NCBI RefSeq assembly: GCF_002174305.1 | Contig: NZ_MIJB01000003.1 | Coordinates: 1-64,000 of the forward strand | Length of the DNA: 64,000 bases | DNA from: Aeromicrobium sp. PE09-221 | Lineage (GTDB): Bacteria; Actinomycetota; Actinomycetes; Propionibacteriales; Nocardioidaceae | Reading direction: 5' to 3' | Shown: piece by piece, positions 7,666 to 16,810 of the stretch | How the letters are laid out: each line of letters starts with the position of its first letter | Position numbering within the stretch: the first letter of the stretch is position 1 | Position numbers and translations under genes: made by a program | Notes under the pieces: model-generated | Told to the model about the DNA's origin: nothing | The model's input: the letters and a program-made list of their open reading frames with translations, nothing else | Database searches by the model: none

Positions 7666-9645
7666 TCAGCGCTCGCAGATCGTGACTCGCTCGAGGGTGA
7701 CATCGCCCTCACGCGCGATCTCCTCCACCACCGGCGGGCCGAGCCGGTTGAGCCCGCGGTACATCCAGGGATAGCGACCACGCTGGAAGTTCAGGACGTA
7801 GACATCGCCACCAAGGTCGTCGACGGCCTCACACACCCGATCGCGCACGCCTTCGTTGGCATCCGAACGGTTGAGCTGTGTGCGGATCGTCTCCTCGGAC
7901 TCGTTGGCGATCACATACATGTACGCGGGAGCGACGCGGATACCGGTCAGCGCGTAGACGAAGGGGGTGCCCGAGCGGGGCTCACCCATCAAGAGGGCGT
8001 CCTCGGGTACCAGTTCTGGGAGGCGCTGGAGCATCGCCCACTCGTCAGCATCGAGCAGGTACGAACGGTCGGTGATCGTGTAGGCCTCGCGAGCCCAGTG
8101 CAGCGCCGGGTTCACGGCACGGCTGTAGGCGACCAACATCCCGAGCACGATGATGACCGCCAGCGCGACCCGCGCGACCCGTCCGCGGGTCCGAGCCGAG
8201 TCCACACCGAGGCGACGCGCTGCCCAGGTGACTGCCGCCATCCACCAGCGCGCCAGCGCGACGAAGCCGATGATCGCCGGGGCCATCGCGCTCACGGCGG
8301 TGAGGGCCACCACGCGCAGGTTGTCCTGGAAGAAGACCCCGGAGACGAACCAGCGGAGATCACCATCGGGCCCTCCCACCGTGATCACGAACATCGCGCC
8401 GATGACGGCCCAGACCGCGACGAAGGCGAACCGCCGCTTGAGCACGAGCAGGACGAGCCCCACGATGATCGCCACCGACACCGAGACGGGGATCGGGCTG
8501 AACACCTGAGAGTTGGTGACCAGCTCCCAGGCCGCACCCGGCAGCTCGCGATAGGGCGCCCAGGGCGACTCGTCGCGCGGCGGCCGCATCACGGACCACG
8601 CCGCCGCTGTGACGGCGACCAGCGCGAGGGTCACCACAGCGGCGGTCACCAGCGCACGACCCCGCTGCGAGGACCGGACCGCCCATTCGAAGGCCGAGAC
8701 GGACGCGAGGATCACGGTCAGGAGAGCCCATACGAGGGCGGTGTTGGGGTGCGCCAGCAGGAGTCCGGGTAGCGACGCGCCCAGTACGAGGAGGGCGGTG
8801 CCGCGCGTGACCTCGGGCTGGACCCCGCGTACGCGCAGGAGGATGGCCGTGAGTCCCAGCATCACGGGCAGCAGCGACACACCGAGGAAGTTCGGATACA
8901 GCGTGCCGTAGTTGAGCAGGAGGAACGGGAAGGTGTGGAAGCAGCAGGCGAGTGCCGCACCTGCGACGACCGCCAGGATCCGGTGCCGGCTCACCACGAG
9001 CCCCAGGAACACGCAACCGCTCACCCAGCCGACCGTGGCGACGGCGATCATCAGCGCATTCGAGGCCTCGGGCAGGGTCACACCCGTGGTCTGGACGACG
9101 AGGGACAGGAAGCCGTGCCAGGCCGCCGGGTAGAGGCTCGCGACACCGTCGAGGCTCGCGAAGCCGGAGACGTGGAAGGCCGAGGCATTGCCGGTCTCGA
9201 GCGCGTAGCGGGTCGCGCCGAGGTGGAAAGCGTTGTCGAAGCGGATCGAGAAGGCCGACGGGGTTCCGGGGATCCGCGCCACCAGATAGGTCATGTAGAG
9301 CGATCCGAGGACCCAGGCGACCAGACCCGGCCAGGGCGAGGCTGGGCGACGGCGCCACGCCGGCGGACGCTCGAAGGCCCGCAGCCGCCGGACGAGGCGG
9401 TGCAGCGCCCACGCGACCAGGAGGAGGGCGGCCCAGGTCAACCCGACCGGCACGAGGCTCCAGCGCAGACCCACCCATGGCGCGAGGATGGCGGATCCGG
9501 CGACGACGGTCACGCTGATCGGCACGCCGGCCGCGAGGATGCCGAAACCGCGCACGCCGAGGACGGCCGCGAGCGTGGCACCGGGGAGCACCAGGAGGGC
9601 CGCCGCCACGATGACGGCCGGCCCCAGCATGATCCAGTCGAGCAC
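7666..9645 (-). CDS. large multipass membrane protein (DUF6541-like)
   Basis: This 659-residue protein has more than ten hydrophobic segments, starting with IMLGPAVIVAAALLVLPGA, and a soluble C-terminal domain of roughly 130 residues (from YTITDRSYLLDADEWAML to ERVTICER). The arrangement resembles the DUF6541 proteins and GT-C type membrane glycosyltransferases of actinobacteria. The chosen start is the GTG at 9645 (VLDWIMLGPA), because AAAGGA lies a few bases upstream; the ATG at 9630 is the alternative. It follows the other envelope genes. A role in envelope glycan assembly is inferred from context. Confidence 0.8.
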   Translation of the reverse strand: MLDWIMLGPAVIVAAALLVLPGATLAAVLGVRGFGILAAGVPISVTVVAGSAILAPWVGLRWSLVPVGLTWAALLLVAWALHRLVRRLRAFERPPAWRRRPASPWPGLVAWVLGSLYMTYLVARIPGTPSAFSIRFDNAFHLGATRYALETGNASAFHVSGFASLDGVASLYPAAWHGFLSLVVQTTGVTLPEASNALMIAVATVGWVSGCVFLGLVVSRHRILAVVAGAALACCFHTFPFLLLNYGTLYPNFLGVSLLPVMLGLTAILLRVRGVQPEVTRGTALLVLGASLPGLLLAHPNTALVWALLTVILASVSAFEWAVRSSQRGRALVTAAVVTLALVAVTAAAWSVMRPPRDESPWAPYRELPGAAWELVTNSQVFSPIPVSVSVAIIVGLVLLVLKRRFAFVAVWAVIGAMFVITVGGPDGDLRWFVSGVFFQDNLRVVALTAVSAMAPAIIGFVALARWWMAAVTWAARRLGVDSARTRGRVARVALAVIIVLGMLVAYSRAVNPALHWAREAYTITDRSYLLDADEWAMLQRLPELVPEDALLMGEPRSGTPFVYALTGIRVAPAYMYVIANESEETIRTQLNRSDANEGVRDRVCEAVDDLGGDVYVLNFQRGRYPWMYRGLNRLGPPVVEEIAREGDVTLERVTICER

Positions 9646-9742
9646 GCGGGCGTCCTTTCGATGAGTGCCGGGTCCCCGGCAGGCGGCCCGGACCCGGCTC
9701 GCCGGCCCGCCCCGCCTGTCGAAGGTAGCCGACGCCGCCACA

Positions 9743-11107
9743 ATGGAAGCCGTGGACACACCGAGGCGGACTCTGCGCATCATGGACCTCGCGCTCCGCG
9801 TCGGGGAGACACTCCTGGCCAATGGTGCGGGCACGGCCGATGTCCAGGCCACGATGTCCTCGATCTGCCACCATTTCGGCCTCCGTGGCGCCTATGTGGA
9901 TGTCACCTATGTGATGCTCACGGTGATGCATCAGGAGAGCATCGATGACGTCCCCCTCGCGCTGCGCCGCAATGTGAATCACCGGGAGACCGACTTCGAG
10001 GACCTCACCGATGTCGATCACCTCGTCCGGCGGCTGCTCTCCGATCACGTCGACCTGGACGAGGCACGCCGTGAGATCGCCACCATCTCCACGCGCGGTC
10101 ATACCCGTCCTCGCTGGTCCGTGATCACCAGCGGCGGCCTGCTGAGCGCCGGCGTCGCGTTCATGATCGGCGGAGACTGGATCGTCGCCCTCATCGCGAC
10201 CCTCGCGGCCTGGCTCATCGAGCTGACACGCTGGCGACTCGCGCGCTATCGGCTGCCCGACTTCTACGTGCAGATCGCGGGAGGACTCTGCGCCTCGCTG
10301 CTCGCGGTCGGCACGGCGGCGCTGCATGTGCCCGTCAACCCCTCGCTCGTGATCTCGGCCAATATCGTCGTGCTGCTCGCGGGACTCGGCTTCATCGGCG
10401 CGATCCAGGACGCGTTGACCGGCTACTACCTCACCGCGGGGGCCCGGATCTTCGAGGTGATGCTGTCGACCGCGGGCATCATCGTCGGGGTCAGCGGCGG
10501 CATCATGGTGGGCGGCTGGCTGGGCGTCGACATCTCCAACTCGACGACCCTGCCTCCGCTGTCCCAGCTACTGGCGGTGACCCTCGGCGGTGCCGTCGCC
10601 GCGATGACCTTCGCCCATTCGACCCACGCCCCGTGGCGGACTCTGCTGCCCATCGGGTTGATCGCCGGTATCGCCGCGTCGATCTTCGTGGCGGGTGTCA
10701 ATGCCGATGTCGACCGCGCCTTCCTCGCAGCGGTGGCGGCGGTGCTGATCGGCATCGTGAGCTACCCGGTCTCCCGCTGGTGCCGCGTGCCGGCGCTCGT
10801 CGTGGTGGTCTCCGCGATCGTCCCGCTGCTCCCGGGTCTGACGATCTACCGCGCACTCTCGCAGTTGGCGGAGAACAACCTGTCGGGCATCTTCCAGGGC
10901 ATCACGGCCACAGCCATCGCGGTGGCCCTGGCCGCCGGGGTCATCTTCGGGGAGTATCTGGCGCAGCCGCTGGCCCGCGAGACTCGTCGGCTGGAGCGCC
11001 GGCTGGCCGGTCCGCGCCTCGTCGGGCCGTTCCGGGACAAGGGGCGCCGCCGCCCCCGCCGCGCCGAGCAGAAGGGCGGCCCACGGCTCCGCCGGCGCCC
11101 CCGTTGA
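9743..11107 (+). CDS. ThrE-family threonine/serine exporter
   Basis: This protein of about 454 residues has the two-part ThrE layout. The cytoplasmic N-terminal half begins LALRVGETLLANGAGTADVQ and includes YVMLTVMHQ. A membrane half with about ten hydrophobic segments follows (for example VISANIVVLLAGLGFIGAIQ and LVVVVSAIVPLLPGLTIYRA). The ThrE family exports threonine and serine out of the cytoplasm. The ATG at 9743 is preferred, with GTG at 9752 as an alternative. The C-terminal tail is rich in Arg, Lys and Pro and is probably cytoplasmic. It is divergent from the large membrane protein gene with 97 bp between starts. Confidence 0.88.
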   Translation: MEAVDTPRRTLRIMDLALRVGETLLANGAGTADVQATMSSICHHFGLRGAYVDVTYVMLTVMHQESIDDVPLALRRNVNHRETDFEDLTDVDHLVRRLLSDHVDLDEARREIATISTRGHTRPRWSVITSGGLLSAGVAFMIGGDWIVALIATLAAWLIELTRWRLARYRLPDFYVQIAGGLCASLLAVGTAALHVPVNPSLVISANIVVLLAGLGFIGAIQDALTGYYLTAGARIFEVMLSTAGIIVGVSGGIMVGGWLGVDISNSTTLPPLSQLLAVTLGGAVAAMTFAHSTHAPWRTLLPIGLIAGIAASIFVAGVNADVDRAFLAAVAAVLIGIVSYPVSRWCRVPALVVVVSAIVPLLPGLTIYRALSQLAENNLSGIFQGITATAIAVALAAGVIFGEYLAQPLARETRRLERRLAGPRLVGPFRDKGRRRPRRAEQKGGPRLRRRPR

Positions 11108-11191
11108 GCGCACCCGACCACCGCGCTTTCGCGTGTCCGGAGCATCGGCTACCGTTCAGTAGCAAGCGCTCAGCCACGAGGGAGCACCACC

Positions 11192-12352
11192 ATGAGATTG
11201 CAGTTGTCGCCCGAGGACGAGAAGTTCGCCGCGGAGCTCCGGGAGTTCTTCACGACTCAGATTCCCGAGGAGATCCGCGAGACGGTCCGGGCCCGCCGCG
11301 AGCTGTCCAAGGAGCAGATGGTCGAGAGCCAGCGCATCCTCAACGACGCCGGGCTCGCGGTGCCGCATTGGCCCGCCGAGTGGGGTGGCAAGGACTGGAC
11401 CCAGCTCCAGCGTCACCTGTGGCATGAGGAGATGGCCCTCGCGTGCGTTCCCGCGCCGCTGACCTTCAACACCAATATGGTGGGCCCCGTCATCGCGGCC
11501 TTCGGCTCGCAGGAGCAGAAGGAGCGCTTTCTGCCCGCGACGGCCAGTCTCGACATCTGGTGGTCGCAGGGCTTCTCCGAGCCCGATGCCGGCTCCGACC
11601 TCGCCTCGCTGCGCACGGTCGCGGTCCGCGACGGCGACGAGTACGTGGTCAACGGGCAGAAGACCTGGACCACCCTCGGCCAGTACGGCGACTGGATCTT
11701 CACCCTGGTGCGCACCGACCCCGAGGCGCCGAAGAAGCAGCAGGGCATCAGCTTCCTGCTCATCGACATGACCACCCCCGGCCTCACGGTCCGCCCGATC
11801 GAGCTTCTGGACGGCGGACACGAGGTCAACGAGGTCTTCTTCGAGAATGTCCGCGTGCCGGCCGAGAACCTCGTGGGCGAGGAGAACAAGGGCTGGACGT
11901 ACGCCAAGTTCCTCCTCGGCAATGAGCGCACGGGCATCGCCTCGGTGGGTGCCACCAAGCGCAATCTCGCGACGGTCAAGGAGCACGCGATCGCGCTCGG
12001 ACTGCTGGAGGATCCCGCCTATGCCGGGCGGATCGCCGATCTGGAGAACGAGCTGCTGGCCCTTGAGCTGACGGCACTGCGTGTCGCGGGCAATTCCGCC
12101 GACGGCAAGCCCGATCCGGCCTCGTCGATCCTGAAGCTGCAGGGTTCTGTGCTGCAGCAGGCGGTCACCGAGCTCGCGGTCGACGTGGCCGGTCCCGCCT
12201 CGATCTCCTCGGGCGCAGGCGACGACAGCACCGTGCCCGAGTGGGCACGACTCGCCACACCGACCTACCTGAACTACCGCAAGACCTCCATCTACGGCGG
12301 GTCCAATGAGGTGCAGCGCACCATCATCGCCGGCACGATCCTAGGACTGTGA
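11192..12352 (+). CDS. acyl-CoA dehydrogenase, first of a pair
   Basis: This 386-residue FAD-dependent acyl-CoA dehydrogenase catalyses alpha,beta-desaturation of an acyl-CoA. WSQGFSEPDAGSDLASLRT is the substrate and FAD binding signature, VNGQKTWTTLGQYGDW follows, and KTSIYGGSNEVQRTIIAGTI is the C-terminal signature. The start at ATG 11192 follows GAGGGAGCACCACC. It lies 6 bp before a second, more divergent acyl-CoA dehydrogenase gene. In mycobacteria such adjacent pairs (FadE types used for sterol side chains and rings) form alpha2beta2 enzymes, so a heteromeric enzyme is likely. Confidence 0.93.
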   Translation: MRLQLSPEDEKFAAELREFFTTQIPEEIRETVRARRELSKEQMVESQRILNDAGLAVPHWPAEWGGKDWTQLQRHLWHEEMALACVPAPLTFNTNMVGPVIAAFGSQEQKERFLPATASLDIWWSQGFSEPDAGSDLASLRTVAVRDGDEYVVNGQKTWTTLGQYGDWIFTLVRTDPEAPKKQQGISFLLIDMTTPGLTVRPIELLDGGHEVNEVFFENVRVPAENLVGEENKGWTYAKFLLGNERTGIASVGATKRNLATVKEHAIALGLLEDPAYAGRIADLENELLALELTALRVAGNSADGKPDPASSILKLQGSVLQQAVTELAVDVAGPASISSGAGDDSTVPEWARLATPTYLNYRKTSIYGGSNEVQRTIIAGTILGL

Positions 12353-12358
12353 TCTGAC

Positions 12359-13510
12359 ATGGACTTCAGCATCGACTCCGAACAAGAGGCTCTGCAGGGC
12401 GCCGTTCGTGGCCTCATCACCAAGGCCTATGACTCCTCGGAGACCCGCCGCGAGGTGGTCAAGGCCGAGCCCGGCTACGGCGAGGGGACCTGGCGCAAGC
12501 TCGCCGAGATGGGCATCCTCGGCCTTCCCTTCGACGAGAAGCTCGGTGGTATGGGCGCCGGCCCGGTGGAGGTCTCCCTGGTCGCCGAGGAGCTCGGGCG
12601 CGTGCTCGCCCCCGAGCCCTTCGTCGAGTCCGTCGTGCTCGCGGGCGGTCTGATCGCCGCAGCCGCCGACGAAGCACAGGCAGCCGAGCTGCTCACACCC
12701 CTCGCTGAGGGTGCCAGCCTGCCGATCCTCGCCTGGTTCGAGGCCGGGCGTCGTTGGGACGCCACGCCGGCCGCGGTGACGGCGGCCTCCTCGGGCGACG
12801 CCTGGACCCTGTCCGGAGTCAAGGAGCCGGTCCCGTGGGGCGCCAGTGCCGATGTGCTCATCGTCAGCGCCGCGACTGAGGCGGGCACCGGCTTGTTCCT
12901 GGTCTCCGCCGATGCCGACGGTCTCGAGCGAGGCGGCTACACGACCCACGACGGCCTTCGCGCGGCTCGCGTGAGCTTCGACGGCACGCCGGCCACACCG
13001 CTCGGCGATGTGAGCGCCGACCAGTCCGCGCTGCTGGGCCGGGCACTCGACGCCGCTCGGATCGCCTACGCCCACGAGGCCGTGGGCGCGATGGAGACCG
13101 CGCTGCAGACGACGGTGGGCTACCTCAAGACCCGCAAGCAGTTCGGCGTCACGCTCAATAGCTTCCAAGCGCTCACCTTCCGGGCAGCCGACATGTACAC
13201 GGCGCTCGAGCTGGCGCGCAGCACCGCCGCATGGGCGACGATGGTCCTCGATGCCGCCACAGAGGGTGCCGAGGTCGATGTCACGGCGGCAGCGTCGCAG
13301 GCGGCCCTGCAGATCAGTCGCGCGGGACGTCACCTCGGCCAGGAGGCGATCCAGTTGCACGGCGGCATCGGCGTGACCGCCGAGTACAGCGTCGGTCACT
13401 ACACCAGCCGCCTCACGGCGATCGAGCACCTCATCGGCGACGGCGCCTACCACCGGGCCCGGCTGGCAGCGGCCGTGTCCGATCACGAGGTGCTCGACCC
13501 GATCGGCTGA
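12359..13510 (+). CDS. acyl-CoA dehydrogenase, second of a pair
   Basis: This 383-residue member of the family is less canonical than its partner upstream. The N-terminal and middle domains are recognisable (GILGLPFDEKLGGMGAGPVE, FGVTLNSFQALTFRAADMYT), and the C-terminus carries QLHGGIGVTAEYSVGHYTSR. It lacks the long SGG/GSNE C-terminal motif of the first subunit. The 6-bp spacing shows co-transcription with the first subunit, and unequal subunits of this kind occur in heteromeric FadE enzymes. The substrate is unknown. Confidence 0.92.
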   Translation: MDFSIDSEQEALQGAVRGLITKAYDSSETRREVVKAEPGYGEGTWRKLAEMGILGLPFDEKLGGMGAGPVEVSLVAEELGRVLAPEPFVESVVLAGGLIAAAADEAQAAELLTPLAEGASLPILAWFEAGRRWDATPAAVTAASSGDAWTLSGVKEPVPWGASADVLIVSAATEAGTGLFLVSADADGLERGGYTTHDGLRAARVSFDGTPATPLGDVSADQSALLGRALDAARIAYAHEAVGAMETALQTTVGYLKTRKQFGVTLNSFQALTFRAADMYTALELARSTAAWATMVLDAATEGAEVDVTAAASQAALQISRAGRHLGQEAIQLHGGIGVTAEYSVGHYTSRLTAIEHLIGDGAYHRARLAAAVSDHEVLDPIG

Positions 13511-13540
13511 GCCCGCACCGCACTCCCGGAACTCGCGTGG

Positions 13541-13739
13541 GCGGTGAGCTGTCAACCACCCCGGCACTCCAGCCCTGGTTGATCACTCACCGTCTCGCCT
13601 GCCCTGCGACGCATCGGTGAGCAGTCAACTTATCGCCGCCAGCTCCCCGGTTGACCAGTTACCGCCCTGCCATGGGACCGGGCGACGGTGAGGAGTCAAC
13701 CACCTCGCTGACCGGTTGATGCTTGACTGCTCACCGCCC
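13541..13739. repeat. alternating short repeat family C, six units
   Basis: Six units of the type CGGTGAGNNGTCAACCA (or its complement) occur in alternating orientation at 13541, 13576, 13614, 13648, 13684 and 13712. They lie between convergent genes, where they could pair into several alternative hairpins and act as a bidirectional terminator. The spacers between units are unrelated. No coding frame is supported here. Confidence 0.75.
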
Positions 13740-13753
13740 GCGGAGCGGCAGGT

Positions 13754-14056
13754 TCAGTGGCGGTTGCGGCGGGCGAGGAGGAGCACCACGAGTCCGAGAA
13801 CCAGTAGAGCGACCGCCACCAGCACGGCGATGAGGCCGACCTGAGTACCGGTGCCGGGCAGCCCAGCACCATCCACCGACATGGACGGACCGATATCGGC
13901 GGAGGCCGGAAGGGCTCCGCCGATCACCGCGAATGCGGCCATGAGGACGGCCATCAACCATCGCAGCGAACTGCGAGCCGAGAGCCGGCGAGGCACCGAC
14001 GGATGGACGATCTGACCCACGGCGACCCCTGGGGAGCTAGAGCGGGACCGGTACAT
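13754..14056 (-). CDS. very small LPxTG-type surface protein
   Basis: This 100-residue precursor has a signal-peptide-like segment at about residues 31-53, ending ALPASA. Only about a dozen further residues precede LPGTG (66-70), a hydrophobic segment (GLIAVLVAVALLVLGLVVLL) and the basic tail ARRNRH. This is a complete sortase sorting signal on almost no mature protein: if both cleavages occur, a peptide of about 16 residues would remain. It lies next to a full-length LPxTG surface protein gene on the same strand. Its function is not evident. Confidence 0.7.
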   Translation of the reverse strand: MYRSRSSSPGVAVGQIVHPSVPRRLSARSSLRWLMAVLMAAFAVIGGALPASADIGPSMSVDGAGLPGTGTQVGLIAVLVAVALLVLGLVVLLLARRNRH

Positions 14057-14116
14057 CGCCCCAGGCTACCTCGAACCTGCCGGGGTGGTTGCTTCATCCG
14101 CAGCACGGGAGACGAC

Positions 14117-14147
14117 GAAGGGCCGCGCGCCCCCGGCACGGCCCTTC
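14117..14147 (-). terminator. hairpin after the anchor-G surface protein gene
   Basis: GAAGGGCCG and CGGCCCTTC form a 9-bp stem around a 13-nt loop, 13 bp past the stop codon of the gene that ends at 14161. A long T tract is missing, as is usual for high-G+C actinobacteria. Either rho-independent-like termination or RNA 3' end protection is plausible. Confidence 0.55.
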
Positions 14148-14160
14148 AGTCAGGGAGCGA

Positions 14161-15705
14161 TCAGCTCAGGCTGAGCGGATCCTCATCGTCACCTCGGCGT
14201 CCGAGGAGGAGGTAGCCGATCCCCAGCAGCACGAGTCCGCCGAAGAACACGGGCGCGAGCAGCTCAGCGCCCGTCCTCGGCAGCAGGCCGCCGGGACCGG
14301 CTCCATCGTCGCCGCCGGGTTCGCCATCGCCGCCGTCGCAGTCCGTCGTGCACGCCGGGACCTGAGTGGCCGCGGTGTCGACGAGGCTGTTGCCGAGCAG
14401 CAGATCGGCGAGCTGCCCCTCCTCGCCCATCACGGCGAGCAGCTTCACCCGCAGCGCCGAGATCGACGCGGCGTGGTCGCTGAGCTGAACATCCCCGTTG
14501 TAGCGGGCAGCGTACTCGTTCGGGACGTTGACGAGGATCTGGGCGATACTCGCGAGCGCCTCGGTGAGCTGGTCGAGCGCACCCGCGAGCGGGGCGGCGA
14601 GCTGCTCGAGCGCGTTCTCGAGGTTCTCGCTGAGCAGGCCGAGCGCCTCGGCCAGCGGGCCGGTGAGCTGATCCAACGGGAGCTCAACGGGCGCGCCGCC
14701 GGGGGGTGTGACCGTGACCGTGAGCTGGCCGATGAGGTTCTCGACCGTGGTGACCAGCTGCCCCACCAGCTCGGGGAGCTTCTCCGCGAGCGCAGGGAGG
14801 ATCGTGTTCAGCAGGTCGGTGTTCTCGGGCAGGTTGTTCAGGTCCATCCCGAGGCTCTTCAGCAGCGTCTCCAGATCCACGACGATCGAACCGGTAGACA
14901 GGTCGAAGGAGATGCCGCTGTCGGTCGTGGCCTCGATGCCCTCGCTGATGGCGTTCAGACCGGAGACCTCGATCTTGCCGAGATCGGGCAGCTCGGCACA
15001 GGCCGCGTCCGGAAGCTGGAGGATGCCCAGCAGGGTGCTGCACAGCGCGGTGCCGCTGATCTCCAGCGTCTCGGGGATCTGCGCCTCACCCGCGCCGAGC
15101 CCGTTCGAGAGTGCCGCGAGTGCGGGCACCTCGAGCACGAGCCGGGAACCGGCGAGCGAGTAGCCGCGCGACAGCTCGCTGCCGGCATTCTCGTAGCGGG
15201 CCTGCGAGGTGACCGCGCCGAGATCGAGGCGCAGGTCGGCGATGTATTCGGTGAGTGGCTCGAGCGCACCACCCGATAAGGCCAGCGTGGCATTGCTGGT
15301 GGCGGGCTGCGACCCTCCGCCGGCGTGGATGATGCCGTCCTTCGTGACGGCGCCGCTGGCCGCATAGGCCAGGCCTGCGGCGCCCGTCTGCGCATATGAG
15401 CCCACTGCGCCGATCTCGCTGCCGAGCAGCGTGTCGCCCACCGGGATCGTCAGACGGTCGACGGCTTGCAGCGGGCTCTCGGTGAACTGCTCGCCTCCCT
15501 CGGGGAACTGCGAGGAGGCTCCCTCCTCCTCGACCCCGTCGCCGACGATGTTCACCAGCTCGCCGAGAGCGTTCTTGCCGGCCAGGAACTGCGACTCTGC
15601 GTACGACGAGTAGGCGACGGCATCGTCTGCCGTAGCGGGGAGCGGCGCGAGGACGAGCGCCGCACCGAGGCTCGCGGCCACCAGGCCGGATCCGAGATAC
15701 CTCAT
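14161..15705 (-). CDS. choice-of-anchor G family surface protein with LPRTG sorting signal
   Basis: This exported protein of about 514 residues has an N-terminal signal peptide (GLVAASLGAALVLAPLPATA) and a long ectodomain typical of 'choice-of-anchor G' proteins (AVAYSSYAESQFLAGKNALG near its start). A leucine-rich helical region (LAEALGLLSENLENALEQL and neighbours) follows. The C-terminus carries LPRTG at about residues 475-479, then a hydrophobic stretch and GRRGDDED. Sortase would link it to the cell wall. The ATG at 15705 was chosen because AAAGG lies just upstream. No sortase gene is in this window. Confidence 0.85.
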   Translation of the reverse strand: MRYLGSGLVAASLGAALVLAPLPATADDAVAYSSYAESQFLAGKNALGELVNIVGDGVEEEGASSQFPEGGEQFTESPLQAVDRLTIPVGDTLLGSEIGAVGSYAQTGAAGLAYAASGAVTKDGIIHAGGGSQPATSNATLALSGGALEPLTEYIADLRLDLGAVTSQARYENAGSELSRGYSLAGSRLVLEVPALAALSNGLGAGEAQIPETLEISGTALCSTLLGILQLPDAACAELPDLGKIEVSGLNAISEGIEATTDSGISFDLSTGSIVVDLETLLKSLGMDLNNLPENTDLLNTILPALAEKLPELVGQLVTTVENLIGQLTVTVTPPGGAPVELPLDQLTGPLAEALGLLSENLENALEQLAAPLAGALDQLTEALASIAQILVNVPNEYAARYNGDVQLSDHAASISALRVKLLAVMGEEGQLADLLLGNSLVDTAATQVPACTTDCDGGDGEPGGDDGAGPGGLLPRTGAELLAPVFFGGLVLLGIGYLLLGRRGDDEDPLSLS

Positions 15706-15797
15706 ATGTGTGCCTTTGTACGAGAACGGAACTAGTGACCGTCTCAACGACGCGCTCGGTCGGAGGTTACGCGCCTCACATCGGGATCTCGGAGGGT

Positions 15798-16493
15798 CTA
15801 ACCGTTCGTCTGGAGCACCGCCACGACCTTCTTGGCCGTCGCCTTGGCCGACCCGGGATTCTGACCGGTCACCAGGCTGCCGTCGGCGACCGTGTACGGA
15901 GCGAAGGGCAGCAGGGCCTTCTCATAGCGGGCACCGCGCTTCTTGGCCTCGTCCTCCGCGTTATAGGGCACGAGCTTGTCGACACGCGCGAGGATCTCCT
16001 CGCGCCAGGCGAAACCGGTCATCGCACGCCCGGCGATCAGATAGGAGCCGTCGGACAGCCGCGTGTTGAGCAGACCGCAGTAGCCGTGGCAGACCGAGGA
16101 GACGACCGCTCCGCGCTCGAAGAGCTCGCGCGTGATCCGCTGGAGGCCCTCGCTGTCCGGGAAGTCGTACATCACGGCGTGACCGCCGGTGAAGTAGATG
16201 GCATCGTAGCCGGCGGAGTCGACCTCCTCGGGACTCCGCGTGTTCTCCAGCAGTGCCATCTTGGCCGGATCGGCGCGCCAGGCCTTCGCCGTCTTGTCGT
16301 CATTGGGGAACTTCAGCGATCGCGGCTCCAGTGGAGAGGCGCCCCCGGCCGGGCTGACGATGGACTGCTCGTAGCCGTGCTCCTCGAACACCTCCCAGGC
16401 ATGGGTCAGTTCCGACAGCCACAGTCCGGTGGGATGGGACGGATCGTCGTAGTGGCCGACATTGGTCACCACGTGCAGGATGCGCTTGGTCAA
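15798..16493 (-). CDS. DJ-1/PfpI superfamily protein (class I glutamine amidotransferase-like, Hsp31 type)
   Basis: This 231-residue protein resembles Hsp31/DJ-1-type deglycases and glyoxalase III. The nucleophile elbow AVVSSVCHGYCGLL contains the Cys-His pair. IYFTGGHAVMYDFPD and the N-terminal VTNVGHYDD are the conserved loops, and TGFAWREE supplies the nearby Glu. Family members detoxify methylglyoxal or repair glycated proteins, but the substrate here is not proven. The start ATG (MTKRILHVVTN) has GAGAGAGG upstream. It stands alone, convergent with nothing close by. Confidence 0.88.
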   Translation of the reverse strand: MTKRILHVVTNVGHYDDPSHPTGLWLSELTHAWEVFEEHGYEQSIVSPAGGASPLEPRSLKFPNDDKTAKAWRADPAKMALLENTRSPEEVDSAGYDAIYFTGGHAVMYDFPDSEGLQRITRELFERGAVVSSVCHGYCGLLNTRLSDGSYLIAGRAMTGFAWREEILARVDKLVPYNAEDEAKKRGARYEKALLPFAPYTVADGSLVTGQNPGSAKATAKKVVAVLQTNG

Positions 16494-16735
16494 GGTCGAA
16501 CCTCTCTCGGGATGTCGCCGTCGGCGGCTCGGTCCCAGTGTCGCTCACCGGAGCGGCGAGCGCCGTGTTCCCGCGAAACGGGACGGACGTGACGTGGAAC
16601 GGTGTGAAGCATGCTGCTGGAGCGAGGCCTGGCGATGCCGGACTGCCAAGGGCAGATTCCGCCAGGTGTTGTGATAACTGCCTCTTGGCGAGGCGAGCCC
16701 CCGCCAACCCAGCCCACCACACACCAGCAAACGAC
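16494..16735. other. intergenic stretch without a recognised gene
   Basis: No reading frame here has a recognisable protein, and no known RNA fold was seen. The part next to 16494 must hold the promoter of the DJ-1-like gene. The rest (about 16560-16735) has no clear structure until the hairpin at 16736. Confidence 0.4.
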
Positions 16736-16763
16736 AAGAAGCCGTGCGATAGCACGGCTTCTT
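16736..16763 (-). terminator. strong hairpin, 12-bp stem
   Basis: AAGAAGCCGTGC and GCACGGCTTCTT pair around GATA. Read on the minus strand, the stem is followed by GTCGTTTG, which is moderately T-rich. It lies about 100 bp past the tRNA-Ser gene and would be a second, back-up terminator for that transcript. Confidence 0.6.
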
Positions 16764-16810
16764 GCGTCTCGGCGGAGGTAAACCCCCTCATCACTCACCC
16801 AACGAGAAAA

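Noticed and set aside
8360-10327. 655-codon open frame across the DUF6541-like gene and the start of thrE
   Set aside because: It is out of frame with the hydrophobic membrane protein that reads cleanly on the same strand, and it is rich in Arg, Gly and Pro.
13541-13739. Possible CRISPR array
   Set aside because: The units alternate in orientation, are only 17-20 bp and are not evenly spaced, and no cas gene is present.
16494-16735. Small surface or regulatory gene
   Set aside because: The frames here have stop-free runs only because of high G+C; none has a start, a ribosome-binding site and a recognisable protein together.
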